Source: Candidatus Phycosocius spiralis
GTDB lineage: Bacteria; Pseudomonadota; Alphaproteobacteria; Caulobacterales; Aquidulcibacteraceae
NCBI RefSeq assembly: GCF_030158815.1
Contig: NZ_BPFZ01000007.1
Span: 81,625-145,624 of the forward strand
DNA: 64,000 nt
Direction of reading: 5' to 3'
Part shown: positions 42,337-51,979 of the stretch, piece after piece
Numbering within the stretch: the first letter of the stretch is position 1
Layout: each line of letters begins with the position of its first letter
The notes under the pieces: generated by a model
The model's database searches: none
Told to the model about the DNA's origin: nothing
Seen by the model: the letters and a program-made list of their open reading frames with translations, nothing else
Made by a program: the position numbers and the translations under genes

Positions 42337-44165
42337 CAGGTCACAGTCTTTTTGCCAAACTTGCCAAAAAACTCATCAATTGGATTTGACGTGCCAGAGC
42401 GCTTGGCAATCACATATTGCTGCACAATCGTGAGCAGGTTCGACCATGTGTAATAAATCACGAGGCCAGAACCAAAGCCCGCGAACACAAAGACGAAAAT
42501 CCACGGCATAAGCGCAAAAATCTGGGCTTGCATCGGATCTGTCGCTGTGGGCTGCATTTTTTGCAGGAGCCAGAAAGAAATCCCATATAAAATGGGCCAA
42601 GCACCAATCGCCAAGAACGTACCGATAAGTGGCAAAGCGGTGGGGTCAAATGGCAAAAGCCCAAATAGGTTGAAAATCGTGGTTGGATCTTTCGCCGAAA
42701 GATCGGGAATCCAGCCATAAAACGGCGCGTGGCGCAGTTCCAGCGAGATCGACAAAACCTTAAACAAGGCAAAAAAGATTGGCATTTGCAGGAGGGCTGG
42801 GATACAACCCGCAACCGGATTGATCTTCTCACTCTGATAGAGCTTCATGGTCTCTTGCTGCTGGCGCTGCACATCTGCGGCAAAACGTTCTTTAATCTCA
42901 GCCATTTTGGGGGCGAGATCGCGCAACTTCGCGAAGCTCTTATAGCTGGTATAGACCAAGGGGAAGGTCACGATTTTGATCACAACCGTGACCATCAAAA
43001 TAGCGATGCCAATATTATTCCCAACCAAGCCGTTAAAGAACATTAGCATGGCGTAAAATGGCTTGGTCAGAAACCAGAACATGCCCCAATCCACCGCATC
43101 TTCAAAGCGTGCTAGACCAAGCTGTGCACCCACACTGCGCAGCTCAGATACCCGCTTGGCACCTGCATACAGATAGTGAGTGTTCGAAATGGTTTGTCCG
43201 ATGCCTAAGGAATCCGGTGCTGCAATAAAGCTTGTTTCAAAAACCTCTTCATTGGGCAATTGCGTGACTTTATAGGCCCCGACTAGCTTGGTCTTTTGAT
43301 CAGGAATAAGCGCTGACAGCCAGAATTTATCGGTGATGCCCAGCCAGCCGCCTGTGGCGGATTGCTGCAATGCCTCCCCCTTTTCGAGCTTTTTATAGTC
43401 CATCAACTTAAGTTTGCCGTCAAATACACCCACCATCCCTTCATGATTAATGCCATTGGGGGCTTCTTTTGGCTTGGCATGGCGGCGCAAAGCCCCATAT
43501 GCTTGCAAAGTCACCGGTGAGGCACCAGTATTGGTGACACGGTCGGTAATGGTGAACAAATAATCCCCATCAATCTTGATCGTGCGTTCAAACTTGAGAC
43601 CTTGACCATTGTCATAGGTCAAGATGACAGGCGTGGTTGGGGTAAGGTTTTCATCGGATGCCGCTGTCCACACAGTGTTAGGGCCTGGTAAGGTGCCAGC
43701 AATTGGGTCCGTGGTCGTAAAGCCGAAAAAACCATAATAACCATCGGCCGTGCCCTGGGGGTGCAAAAGCGTGATGGCCTTGGAATCCTTCTTTATGGTT
43801 TCCCGATAGCGTCTAAGCACAAGGTCATCAAAGCGTGCACCTAAGGTGGAAATAGAGCCACTGACGCTATTGGCTTCAATGGGAATACGCTGGCTCAATG
43901 CCAGTGCTTGGGACCGATCTACAGGTGTGCTGACCCCCTTTGTTGTTTCTAAGTTTGCCGTTGGTTGGGCACCTGGTGCGGTTTGAGCTTTGGCTACCGC
44001 TTGGGCCTCGCGCTTTTGGGCCATCTCAGCCAAGCGCGCCCGCTCACGTGGGGCTTCATAAAAATATTGAAAACCCAATAGAATGGCTAGTGATATCCCA
44101 ATTGCGATCGCAAGATTTTTGGTATCTGATGTAGAGGGCGGTGAAGACATAGGAGACGGGGCCAT
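42336..44165 (-). CDS. yidC: Membrane protein insertase YidC
   Basis: YidC inserts and folds inner-membrane proteins alone or with SecYEG. The 609-residue protein has an N-terminal anchor helix (LAIAIGISLAILLGFQYFYE, about 18-37), a large periplasmic beta domain (about 85-365) and the conserved C-terminal five-helix core beginning around residue 370, with FPLVYTSYKSFAKLRDLAPK, INPVAGCIPALLQMPIFFAL and VIYYTWSNLLTIVQQYVIAK. Gram-negative length is normal. It sits downstream of rnpA, as usual, but the small yidD gene commonly between them is missing: the gap is only 40 nt. Confidence 0.97.
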   Translation of the reverse strand: MAPSPMSSPPSTSDTKNLAIAIGISLAILLGFQYFYEAPRERARLAEMAQKREAQAVAKAQTAPGAQPTANLETTKGVSTPVDRSQALALSQRIPIEANSVSGSISTLGARFDDLVLRRYRETIKKDSKAITLLHPQGTADGYYGFFGFTTTDPIAGTLPGPNTVWTAASDENLTPTTPVILTYDNGQGLKFERTIKIDGDYLFTITDRVTNTGASPVTLQAYGALRRHAKPKEAPNGINHEGMVGVFDGKLKLMDYKKLEKGEALQQSATGGWLGITDKFWLSALIPDQKTKLVGAYKVTQLPNEEVFETSFIAAPDSLGIGQTISNTHYLYAGAKRVSELRSVGAQLGLARFEDAVDWGMFWFLTKPFYAMLMFFNGLVGNNIGIAILMVTVVIKIVTFPLVYTSYKSFAKLRDLAPKMAEIKERFAADVQRQQQETMKLYQSEKINPVAGCIPALLQMPIFFALFKVLSISLELRHAPFYGWIPDLSAKDPTTIFNLFGLLPFDPTALPLIGTFLAIGAWPILYGISFWLLQKMQPTATDPMQAQIFALMPWIFVFVFAGFGSGLVIYYTWSNLLTIVQQYVIAKRSGTSNPIDEFFGKFGKKTVT

Positions 44166-44205
44166 AGGGGTCCTTGCTGTCAGCTTCTAAAGTTTCGCTG
44201 TGGCT

Positions 44206-44610
44206 TTAAGGTGTTTCGGCGGTTGTGTGGGCAGTGGCTAATCGTGAAGATAGCTTTACGAACAAGGCTGTAAGATCGTCAAGCAAGGCGGGCCAATCTG
44301 CGGTCACACTTGCAGTGCGGGCAACAGCAACATAATCAAAACCAGGCCGACCATGAACCGATAAAAGCTGTAACATGGCAGATCTTAATCTGCGACGGGC
44401 CCGGTTACGAAGCACGGCATTACCAACTTTCTTGGAAGCAGTCAGACCAAAACGCGCTAGGGCTTGTTGGGATGGGCTATCATCACTGCGGCAAACCTGT
44501 AATGACACATAGCGCCCACTGGCTTTAGCGCCTTGCGCGACACGAAGAAACTGGGGCCGCTTGCGCAACCGATCAATCTGGAGGGCATAAAAATCGGACC
44601 CGTTGGACAT
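44206..44610 (-). CDS. rnpA: Ribonuclease P protein component
   Basis: RnpA is the protein cofactor of RNase P, which trims tRNA 5' leaders. The 134-residue protein has the conserved RNR motif in SKKVGNAVLRNRARRRLR, the N-terminal LRKRPQFLRVAQGAK and the DYVAVARTASVTADWPALLDDL helix. It is 25 nt behind rpmH in the canonical order. A C-terminal tail of about 15 residues (SRLATAHTTAETP) extends past the usual end. Confidence 0.95.
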   Translation of the reverse strand: MSNGSDFYALQIDRLRKRPQFLRVAQGAKASGRYVSLQVCRSDDSPSQQALARFGLTASKKVGNAVLRNRARRRLRSAMLQLLSVHGRPGFDYVAVARTASVTADWPALLDDLTALFVKLSSRLATAHTTAETP

Positions 44611-44635
44611 GTTTCTGTCCAGTCCGCCCCTAATC

Positions 44636-44770
44636 CTAAGCGCTTAAGCGCTTACGACCTTTGGCACGACGACGGGCAAGGACCAGACGACCGCCCTTTG
44701 ATGCCATTCGGGCACGAAAGCCATGGCGGCGTGCGCGGACGAGATTGGATGGTTGAAACGTGCGTTTCAC
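44636..44770 (-). CDS. rpmH: 50S ribosomal protein L34
   Basis: The 44-codon gene uses a GTG start at 44770 and encodes the complete L34: [20 protein letters not shown], then [20 protein letters not shown] and RLSA. AGGAG lies about 9 nt upstream. It heads the rpmH-rnpA-yidC-engB operon; a promoter-like TTGACT-17-TAGTAG is about 55 nt upstream. Confidence 0.98.
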   Translation of the reverse strand: MKRTFQPSNLVRARRHGFRARMASKGGRLVLARRRAKGRKRLSA

Positions 44771-44824
44771 GGCAGTTACTCCTGGCGGGCAGCCGCCCTG
44801 ATCGAGATGAAATTTGAACGCGCG

Positions 44825-44853
44825 CTACTAGCGAGGCCAAGCCAAGAAGTCAA
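44825..44853 (-). promoter_or_regulatory. Promoter candidate for the rpmH operon
   Basis: On the minus strand TTGACT (44853-44848) and TAGTAG (44830-44825) are separated by 17 bp in the gap between the TonB-dependent receptor gene and rpmH, consistent with a housekeeping promoter. Confidence 0.45.
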
Positions 44854-44887
44854 TCGCGCCAAGCAGGTGGGCTTGAATTGTCGGGCT

Positions 44888-47425
44888 TTAAAACTGTTTC
44901 CTAAAGCTCAACTCGACCGAGCGCCCAACGGGTGCCAAAAGCGCCTTTTGATAGGCTTCAGGCGTATTCCCTTTTGAGTCGCGGACAATTTGGGCTGAAT
45001 CGGTTAGATTATCGACCCGCAAAATCAAGCGAGAACCCTTCAAAAAAGGCGCTTTCTTTACCCATTGCGGTCGGGCTTCAAAATTCAAGAAACCACGCAG
45101 ATTGACGGTGAACAGATCGTCGAAATAAAGGTCGCTCGCATTTGGCACACCGCTGGCGCTTGCGATAATCTTGCTTTCGCCCCGCCAATCGCCAAACATG
45201 CGAAAACCGATGCCCATAAAGGTCCAACCGCCTGCAAACTCTACCGAGTGGCGCCGTGCACCGCCCGCTTCGTCCACCGCTGCTCCGTCCAGCAAATCGA
45301 GCTTGGGTAGGTTTGGGGCAAGAATGATAAAGTCTTCAAGTCTAATTGTATGAAAGATAGAGACGCTCCACCGGCCAGCTTGCCCACCAGGGCCACCAAC
45401 AAAACCGCCACCGGGCCCTCCACCAAAGCCGCCACCACCAAAAAAGACAAACGGGGGCGGGCCACCACGTCCGCCAAAGCCGCCTTGCCCACCTGAGGGG
45501 GGTGTCGGCGTGGCCGCTTGGTCTGTGCCAGCAGCGTCATGAGGGTGGGTGGTCTGCCTGCTTGGGGCGCTTGCTTGCCCGGGAGTGGCAGTAGCCGCTG
45601 GTGCAGGCGGCCTTGGCATACCAGAAGCCCCACCGGAGCCTCCACTGGGACCACCGGGACCGCGCCCGATCTGGGGCCCAAAGCCTTTGGAGAAAGAAAA
45701 GCCATAGCGCAAAATCGCGCTTTTAGCCGAATCATAATTGATCGGGCGCTGATCAATTCCGGTTAGAACGCCAGCACTATTGCGTTCAAAGCGGCGCGGA
45801 TAAGCGGCCTCTAAGGCAGGGGTAAGGGCCGGGAAGGATGCGACAGTATCCTTACTGGTATTGAGGGCGTAGCTCAGTGTGAGGTCTAGGCCTTCTAGAT
45901 TGGCGGGCGCGTAATTGACACTCAAGGTGGTGTCAGCGCGACTTTCGGCCTTCAGATTTGTGTTTCCCCCGCTGGTACGATCGACTAACACCGTCTGGCC
46001 CGTTTGGAAATCAAACACGGCATAACCTGGCGTCACCAATATAGGATTGCCCAATTGTTGAATGCTGGGTGGGGCTTGAGAAGCATCATAAGCAACCGAT
46101 AGACGCACTGAAGTAATGGGCGACCAATTGACGCCCAGTCCACCACCGTCTAGCCCGCCAAAGTCTGATAGATCGGTGTAAAAGCCATTCACGCTTAAGC
46201 TTAGATCGCCAAAGCTTTCACCATAGCTTGATCGACGACTGGTGATGGGGATCGAAAAATTGGCCCGCGCGGTCGCGTCGCCCCGACTAAGATTGGTGGG
46301 GGTCGTAAGGCCATTGCGCACCGATTGGGCGTCTAGTTGGCGATCTTGATAGCCAAGGCGGAACGATCCACGGATGGGTCCAGCTGGAACGTCCATCAGG
46401 GGCCCGGTTGTGTTATAGATCGCTTCATAAACAAGAGCCGTGGAAGCGGCTGTTTGGTTTTGCGAAAATGGCGAAAAGGTCTTGGTATCGGACTTGGTTT
46501 GATCGGCAGAGCCCGTGGCCGTCCATTGCCAGCCAGACGTGGTGCCATTGAGGGTGAAAGCCGCGCGCGAATTATCGACTTTGGCGTAACGTTCAATGAC
46601 AGCGTTTGCGACAGGAAGCCCAGTTGGGCTTTGAGTTAGCCCGAGTAAGCCTTGGGTTTGGTTGGCGTTAAAGCGCAGGTCAAAAGCTGCCGCCATCGAC
46701 TTGCCGAAATTGTGATTATAGCTAATCCCCAGCTCTGCGGTGTTTATCTTAGGCAAGATTGTTCTAAACGCTGCACTGGTTGGGAAATCGGCGCGGCGCA
46801 CGCCACGTTCGGCTTCGGTAACGCTAGTCTGGCTGGAAACTTCGCCATTAACAGATAGGCGGCCCTTAGCGCCGATATTCAATACGCCCAGTTCGATTTC
46901 TCCACGTGACTGCTCACCCTTCGCGGCTTTTCCTGCCGTCAGCTCTGAAGTGATCGCGCGAAACTTGTCTTTGAGGATGAAATTGATCACCCTCTGATCG
47001 GCTGAATAGCCATATTGGAGAGCGGTTGCTTCTGGAAAAATTTCGACACGCAAAATAGCTTCGGACGCCAGCCCTTGTACTTCGCGGAAACTGCCGATCC
47101 GACGACCATTCAGCAATATAACCGGCGGGCCACTGCCACGCCCGCGCCCCGAGCCTGCTCGCGGCCCTATAGCCGACAAGACTTCAGCGATATTGGATGC
47201 GCCAAGGGCGGTAATCTCAACCGCTTCCAATGTTGTTTCAGGTATCGCGTCACCCGGCACAGAATTTGGCCCGCGCTGCGCACGCACGATGATTTCTTCA
47301 ACAGGCCGCTCTTCTTCTGGGGCAGGGGGATCGACTGGATCAACTGCTTGGGCCAAGCCGGGCGTGGACAAGGCCATAGGGAAAAGCACAGCAGCGCTGC
47401 AGAATAATGTCAAACGAAGCGACAT
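44888..47425 (-). CDS. TonB-dependent outer-membrane receptor with Gly/Pro-rich insert
   Basis: The 845-residue protein has a Sec signal (MSLRLTLFCSAAVLFPMALS, through about residue 26), a short Pro/Glu-rich spacer, a TonB-box-like VEEIIVRAQR, and a plug domain (about 55-150) with SNIAEVLSAIGPRAGSGRG and VILLNGRRIGSFREVQGL. A beta-barrel follows to the terminal Phe (VELSFRKQF), the outer-membrane assembly signal. An unusual low-complexity Gly/Pro/Ala stretch occupies about residues 578-685 within the barrel (for example GRGPGGPSGGSGGASGMPRP and GGPPPFVFFGGGGFGGGPGG) and is probably a long surface loop. The substrate is unknown; no ligand-specific neighbours are present. Confidence 0.85.
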   Translation of the reverse strand: MSLRLTLFCSAAVLFPMALSTPGLAQAVDPVDPPAPEEERPVEEIIVRAQRGPNSVPGDAIPETTLEAVEITALGASNIAEVLSAIGPRAGSGRGRGSGPPVILLNGRRIGSFREVQGLASEAILRVEIFPEATALQYGYSADQRVINFILKDKFRAITSELTAGKAAKGEQSRGEIELGVLNIGAKGRLSVNGEVSSQTSVTEAERGVRRADFPTSAAFRTILPKINTAELGISYNHNFGKSMAAAFDLRFNANQTQGLLGLTQSPTGLPVANAVIERYAKVDNSRAAFTLNGTTSGWQWTATGSADQTKSDTKTFSPFSQNQTAASTALVYEAIYNTTGPLMDVPAGPIRGSFRLGYQDRQLDAQSVRNGLTTPTNLSRGDATARANFSIPITSRRSSYGESFGDLSLSVNGFYTDLSDFGGLDGGGLGVNWSPITSVRLSVAYDASQAPPSIQQLGNPILVTPGYAVFDFQTGQTVLVDRTSGGNTNLKAESRADTTLSVNYAPANLEGLDLTLSYALNTSKDTVASFPALTPALEAAYPRRFERNSAGVLTGIDQRPINYDSAKSAILRYGFSFSKGFGPQIGRGPGGPSGGSGGASGMPRPPAPAATATPGQASAPSRQTTHPHDAAGTDQAATPTPPSGGQGGFGGRGGPPPFVFFGGGGFGGGPGGGFVGGPGGQAGRWSVSIFHTIRLEDFIILAPNLPKLDLLDGAAVDEAGGARRHSVEFAGGWTFMGIGFRMFGDWRGESKIIASASGVPNASDLYFDDLFTVNLRGFLNFEARPQWVKKAPFLKGSRLILRVDNLTDSAQIVRDSKGNTPEAYQKALLAPVGRSVELSFRKQF

Positions 47426-47652
47426 CGGGGAGACCTAGCTTTGGCGCGTTTGGCTATTGGCCAAAACGATCGATTAATATGTAACGGACTATACGCACAG
47501 CTTCGGTATTTCCGTTGCTTTCAGAAATAACAATGTTGTGAGTCGAAGCAGTTCAACATTGCCAAAGGCAAATTTTGCTTTCTGCCTGAAGAGAAACATT
47601 GACGAAGCGGCTAGTCTCTTCCATGTCACACGGACGTAAATTGAGGTTAAAC

Positions 47653-48048
47653 ATGGCAGGTCCACAAGCACACGACCCACGGCCTTTATCGCCACATCTG
47701 CAAATCTGGCGCTGGCATGTGACGATGGCAACCTCTATCTTTCACCGGGCTTCAGGTGTCGCGCTCTATGTGGGTGCGATGATTTTGACCGCTTGGATCG
47801 TAGCTTTAGCCAGTGGGCCTGAAGCTTATGCCGGCTTTATGGGTTTATTAATGAGCCCATTGGGCCTGTTGGTGCTTTTTGGGATCACGGCTGCGGCTTG
47901 TTACCACTTGGCCAATGGCGTCAGGCATTTGGCGTGGGACGCGGGCAAAGGGTTTGCGCCCAAGGTTGCAACTGCTACTGGCTGGGCGACGATTATTGCG
48001 GGGGCTTTTGGAGCGATCGTGGTTTTTACACTCGCGTTTTTGGCATAG
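47653..48048 (+). CDS. sdhC: Succinate dehydrogenase cytochrome b556 subunit
   Basis: SdhC is one of two membrane anchors binding heme b and ubiquinone in complex II. From the ATG at 47653 (GAGG ribosome site 7 nt upstream) the 131-residue protein starts with RPLSPHLQIWRWHVTMATSI and the heme/quinone segment FHRASGVALYVG, with three transmembrane helices (about 28-50, 60-82, 100-125) and the heme-ligand His in ACYHLANGVRHLAWD. The frame is open 18 codons further upstream. sdhD follows at 9 nt. Confidence 0.95.
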   Translation: MAGPQAHDPRPLSPHLQIWRWHVTMATSIFHRASGVALYVGAMILTAWIVALASGPEAYAGFMGLLMSPLGLLVLFGITAAACYHLANGVRHLAWDAGKGFAPKVATATGWATIIAGAFGAIVVFTLAFLA

Positions 48049-48057
48049 GGGCAGACC

Positions 48058-48444
48058 ATGAAGTACTCTTTACGTACACCTTTGTCTCGCGCCCGCGGCC
48101 TTGGTTCGGCTAAGCATGGGGTCGGCCATTTTATCCAACAACGCGTTACAGCCATCTTCTTGGCGTTTCTATTACCTTGGTTTGGCCTGTCGATTATTTT
48201 GGCGACGGATGGCAGCTTTTTGAGCGTGCAGTCTTGGATGCGCCAGCCTTGGAACGCAGCATTTACTGCCTTTTTGATATTGACGGGCTTGTATCATATG
48301 CGCCTTGGTCTACAGGTCGTGATAGAGGATTATATCTCAGGCCCTGTGCCCCGTTCTGTTTCTCTCCTCGCCAATACGGCCATCCCCGCTATCTTAGCAA
48401 TTATTGCCATGCTTTGTATCGCCAAAGTATTCGTTGGAGCTTAA
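48058..48444 (+). CDS. sdhD: Succinate dehydrogenase membrane anchor subunit
   Basis: The 128-residue SdhD carries three transmembrane helices (about 31-53, 63-85, 98-122) after the N-terminal [20 protein letters not shown] segment typical of alphaproteobacterial SdhD. The heme-side [20 protein letters not shown] holds the conserved His and a Tyr near the quinone site. It sits between sdhC and sdhA and is followed by sdhA at 4 nt. Confidence 0.95.
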   Translation: MKYSLRTPLSRARGLGSAKHGVGHFIQQRVTAIFLAFLLPWFGLSIILATDGSFLSVQSWMRQPWNAAFTAFLILTGLYHMRLGLQVVIEDYISGPVPRSVSLLANTAIPAILAIIAMLCIAKVFVGA

Positions 48445-48448
48445 GCCT

Positions 48449-50242
48449 ATGACGGCGAACTATCCGTGGAATGACCATAGTTTTGATGTTGTTGTTGTCG
48501 GCGCGGGTGGCTCTGGTTTGCGCGCAGCTTTGGGTGCGGCACAAGAAGGTTTAAAAACGGCCTGCATATCAAAAGTCTTTCCAACCCGCTCCCACACCGT
48601 CGCTGCCCAAGGGGGTATCTCTGCCGCCCTTGGCAATATGGGTGAAGATGACTGGCGCTGGCATATGTATGACACCGTTAAGGGCTCTGACTGGCTTGGC
48701 GATCAGGACTCTATTGAATATTTGACCCGCAATGCACCAGCCGCCGTCTATGAGTTAGAGCATTGGGGCGTCCCCTTCTCCCGCACCGAGGAAGGCAAAA
48801 TCTATCAGCGCGCCTTTGGCGGCATGACCCGCAATTATGGCGAAGCCCCTGTACAGCGCACCTGTGCCGCCGCCGACCGCACGGGCCACGCTATCCTGCA
48901 CACACTTTATGGCAATTCCCTCAAATATGACGTTGAATTTTTCATCGAATATTTCGCGCTCGACCTCATTATGGACGACACAGGTGCCTGTATCGGAGTC
49001 ACGGCTTGGGAACTGGCGACGGGTAAGTTGCACCGCTTCCGCGCCCAGCGCACGGTTCTGGCAACCGGTGGCTATGGCCGCGCTTATTTCAGCTGCACCA
49101 GTGCCCATACGTGTACCGGTGATGGTAATGCGATGGTGTTGCGTGCAGGCTTGCCGCTTCAGGACATGGAATTTGTGCAATTTCACCCCACGGGCATTTA
49201 TGGTGCCGGCTGCCTCATCACCGAAGGCGCACGCGGCGAAGGTGGGTATCTGACCAATTCAGAGGGTGAGCGCTTTATGGAGCGTTATGCACCGACCGTA
49301 AAAGACCTCGCCCCACGCGATATGGTGTCACGCGCCATGACGATGGAAATTCGTGAAGGCCGCGGCGTTGGTCCGGGCAAGGATCATATCCATCTGCATC
49401 TGGACCATTTGGATCCTGCAATCTTGGCGCAACGCCTGCCTGGCATCTCAGAAAGCGCCAAAGTCTTCGCTGGGGTGGATGTTACTAAGGAGCCAATCCC
49501 AGTTCTGCCAACCGTGCATTATAATATGGGCGGTATACCTACCAATTATCATGGCGAAGTGCTCACCAAAGTCGGTGGCGACCCTGATCAAGTGGTGCGC
49601 GGCCTGATGGCAGTGGGTGAAGCGGCTTGTGTTTCGGTGCATGGCGCGAACCGTTTGGGCTCAAACTCCTTGATCGATTTGGTGGTCTTTGGTCGCGCCG
49701 TCGGCTTGCGCTGCGGGCAGACGGTGCAGTCAGGTGCCCGCCAGCCAGAAATCACCGATGCTATGACCGATAGCCATCTGGTACGTCTTGATCGCTTTCG
49801 CCAAGCTAAGGGCGGCACGCCAACGGCGGCGCTACGCTTACAGATGCAGAAGGTCATGCAGAACCATTGTGCGGTCTACCGTGAAGGGGAAACCTTGGAC
49901 GAAGGCTGCAAGGAAATGGACAAAGTGTTCTCCGGCGCGCCCGATATTGGGATTACCGATCGCTCAATGATCTGGAACTCCGACCTTGCCGAAGCACTCG
50001 AATTCGACAATCTATTAAGCCAAGCCATGGTTACCATGTATGGTGCGGCCAATCGGACCGAAAGCCGGGGCGCGCATGCACGCGAGGATTATGCCAGCCG
50101 CGATGACGTCAATTGGATGAAGCACACCCTCACCTGGTATGATGAAGCCAGCGGCTCCGTCAAAATCGACTATCGCCCTGTTCATATGAACACAATGAGC
50201 AATGACGTGGCGACGATTCCCCCGAAGCTGCGGGTTTATTGA
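48449..50242 (+). CDS. sdhA: Succinate dehydrogenase flavoprotein subunit
   Basis: SdhA oxidises succinate using covalently bound FAD. The chosen ATG at 48449, behind TGGAG, begins [20 protein letters not shown] and gives 597 residues; the frame is open 15 codons upstream inside sdhD. The FAD-attachment His is in [20 protein letters not shown], and substrate-binding His/Arg residues lie in [20 protein letters not shown] and the following [11 protein letters not shown]. Uncommonly, sdhB does not follow: the next 320 nt hold an interspersed repeat instead. The iron-sulfur subunit must be encoded elsewhere. Confidence 0.97.
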   Translation: MTANYPWNDHSFDVVVVGAGGSGLRAALGAAQEGLKTACISKVFPTRSHTVAAQGGISAALGNMGEDDWRWHMYDTVKGSDWLGDQDSIEYLTRNAPAAVYELEHWGVPFSRTEEGKIYQRAFGGMTRNYGEAPVQRTCAAADRTGHAILHTLYGNSLKYDVEFFIEYFALDLIMDDTGACIGVTAWELATGKLHRFRAQRTVLATGGYGRAYFSCTSAHTCTGDGNAMVLRAGLPLQDMEFVQFHPTGIYGAGCLITEGARGEGGYLTNSEGERFMERYAPTVKDLAPRDMVSRAMTMEIREGRGVGPGKDHIHLHLDHLDPAILAQRLPGISESAKVFAGVDVTKEPIPVLPTVHYNMGGIPTNYHGEVLTKVGGDPDQVVRGLMAVGEAACVSVHGANRLGSNSLIDLVVFGRAVGLRCGQTVQSGARQPEITDAMTDSHLVRLDRFRQAKGGTPTAALRLQMQKVMQNHCAVYREGETLDEGCKEMDKVFSGAPDIGITDRSMIWNSDLAEALEFDNLLSQAMVTMYGAANRTESRGAHAREDYASRDDVNWMKHTLTWYDEASGSVKIDYRPVHMNTMSNDVATIPPKLRVY

Positions 50243-50327
50243 TCGGCTTGGGTGATGATGGTCGGTGCTGGTAACGATTTGCCAAACTTAGTTAGGTTCG
50301 ACGAATAGCTCGTTTTGTTTTCGTTTA

Positions 50328-50541
50328 GGAAGGCTTTGGTGCAGGCCACGCCTACCCCAAAGGCCTCATTGAGTTGTTTGAGGGCGAATTTGACAGGTCG
50401 CGCCCGAAGCTTCGCTGCGCCGGTTTGGCAGATTTCCCTAGACAGTTTTCCGGGAAATTTGGACTTGACGCGACAAAACGCCGGTCCATCATCGATAAGC
50501 GGTTTTGTGCCAGAATAGGCGCCAAAAGCGTGTCCTAAGCT
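50328..50541 (-). repeat. Interspersed hairpin-rich repeat, copy B
   Basis: This about 214-bp segment, read on the minus strand, is homologous to copy A at 7616-7900 on the plus strand. Shared blocks include CGTTTTGTCGCGTCAAGTCC, AAAACCGCTTA, GAGGCCTTTGGGG-like and GGCCTGCACCAAAGCC. The middle differs: copy A has extra hairpins there, while B keeps one shorter hairpin at the same place (ATTTCCC/GGGAAAT). It lies in the gene-free 50243-50569, directly after sdhA. Confidence 0.75.
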
Positions 50542-50569
50542 TTAGTCTCCACACATTTCTCCCCTCGCC

Positions 50570-50818
50570 CTACCCCCGCTCATCCTTAGGCGAGCTCGTG
50601 ACGATTGTGCTAGTGATCGTGGCAACATAGGGCAGGGCACCAAGGACTTCGGTGTGAAAATGCTTTTTAGCTCGTTGCGCCAAGGCTTCGACGCGCAACA
50701 CTATTCGACCCTGTCGTTCATAGGAAGATGGTGGCGCTTGTGGCCCGCTCTTTGTGATCAGAAGGCTAAATTCTTCCTTTGATGGCAAGTGTTCAGACGA
50801 AGGGCACATCTTATCCAT
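50570..50818 (-). CDS. Hypothetical protein, 82 residues, doubtful
   Basis: This frame of 82 residues (MDKMCPSSEHLPSKEEFSLL to a polar C-terminus ending PKDERG) has no recognisable family, no signal peptide, and only a weak upstream ribosome site. It lies between the FAD oxidoreductase start-side neighbourhood and the repeat copy B, on the same strand as 50858-51964, and follows it after 39 nt. It could be a small real gene or chance. Confidence 0.3.
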   Translation of the reverse strand: MDKMCPSSEHLPSKEEFSLLITKSGPQAPPSSYERQGRIVLRVEALAQRAKKHFHTEVLGALPYVATITSTIVTSSPKDERG

Positions 50819-50857
50819 GGCCGGCTTGTTGGATGCTCTTGCCCTATCGGTAAGCGT

Positions 50858-51964
50858 TTAAGGGAGGCCAAATCGGCTTGCCACCTCTTCGCCAATGGCG
50901 AAAGAGGATGTCAGGCCAGGAGAATCGATGCCAAATAAGCACATTAAGCCATTCAAGCCGTGGGTTGTATGATCGAGGATTTGAAAATCCTCAAACTGGG
51001 TCAGTGCCTTACCGATTTTGGGCCTGATACCACTATAGTCAGCTTGCATCAGCCTTTCATCTATTTTCGGCCAATAGGCTTTGATCGAAGCAGCAAAAAC
51101 CGATTTACGGCTTTCATCGACCCGGTAATCTAGGGTCTCCACATGTTGCACATCAGGGCCAAAACGTGCATGTCCGTTCATGTCTGGTGTTACATGGATG
51201 CCAAGACCACCAGCTGAGGGCATGGGGTAAATGAGGTGGGTAAAGGGCGTTTTGGCCCCATAGGTAAAATAATTTCCCTTTGCGAACTGGGTCACTGGGA
51301 CGTGGATGGGATCCAAACCATCAACGGCAAGGCCAGCGTGTGTGGACCAAAGCCCGGCCGAGAGTATGAGCTTGGACGTGGTTAAGACAATGGGTTCTTG
51401 CCCGCCAACGCGAACTTCAAACCCATTTGGAATGGGCGTTGCCCCTAGAAACGGTGCAAAGGGAGCCAGTGAACCACCGTGGTCCTCGATCTGGCCCAAC
51501 AGGGCAAGCATATAGGAATGGCTGTCAACAATCCCAGTCGAAGGAGACCAAATCGCCGCCTGGGCGACAATTTCTGGCTCCATACCTTTGATACGATCGG
51601 GTCCGATCAATTCTAAGTCAGGGATATCATTGGCATGCCCGCGAGCGCACAGTTGTTCAAGTGCTGCTAAATCACTGGATGATGGTGCCAGGATCAATTT
51701 GCCTAATGCCCGCGCCTCTATACCCCGCTTCGCACAAAATGCGTACATGGCATGCTTTCCAGCGACACATAGACGGGCTTTCAAAGATCCAGTTGGATAA
51801 TACAGGCCAGCATGGATCACTTCAGAATTGCGCGACGAGGTTTCCTCTCCAAATCGGCCGTTTTTCTCCAAGACAATGACTTGGCATCCCCGTACCGCTA
51901 AAGACCGCCCAACAGCCAGCCCAACCGCACCTGCCCCAACAATGATGGCATCAACATCATTCAC
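50858..51964 (-). CDS. FAD-dependent oxidoreductase, L-2-hydroxyglutarate dehydrogenase (LhgO)-like
   Basis: The 368-residue protein has an N-terminal FAD motif (IIVGAGAVGLAVGRSLAVRG), then the LhgO-type segment SSRNSEVIHAGLYYPTGSLK and ARLCVAGKHAMYAFCAKRGI. GIVDSHSYMLALLGQIEDHG follows and the C-terminal GLNGLMCLFGIDSPGLTSSF end. Family members oxidise L-2-hydroxyglutarate to 2-oxoglutarate and pass electrons to the quinone pool. The residue pattern fits that group of the DAO superfamily, but the substrate is inferred. It is followed on the same strand by nothing clearly related; msrA lies 15 nt upstream and may be co-transcribed. Confidence 0.82.
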   Translation of the reverse strand: MNDVDAIIVGAGAVGLAVGRSLAVRGCQVIVLEKNGRFGEETSSRNSEVIHAGLYYPTGSLKARLCVAGKHAMYAFCAKRGIEARALGKLILAPSSSDLAALEQLCARGHANDIPDLELIGPDRIKGMEPEIVAQAAIWSPSTGIVDSHSYMLALLGQIEDHGGSLAPFAPFLGATPIPNGFEVRVGGQEPIVLTTSKLILSAGLWSTHAGLAVDGLDPIHVPVTQFAKGNYFTYGAKTPFTHLIYPMPSAGGLGIHVTPDMNGHARFGPDVQHVETLDYRVDESRKSVFAASIKAYWPKIDERLMQADYSGIRPKIGKALTQFEDFQILDHTTHGLNGLMCLFGIDSPGLTSSFAIGEEVASRFGLP

Positions 51965-51979
51965 TCCAGCACCATCACA

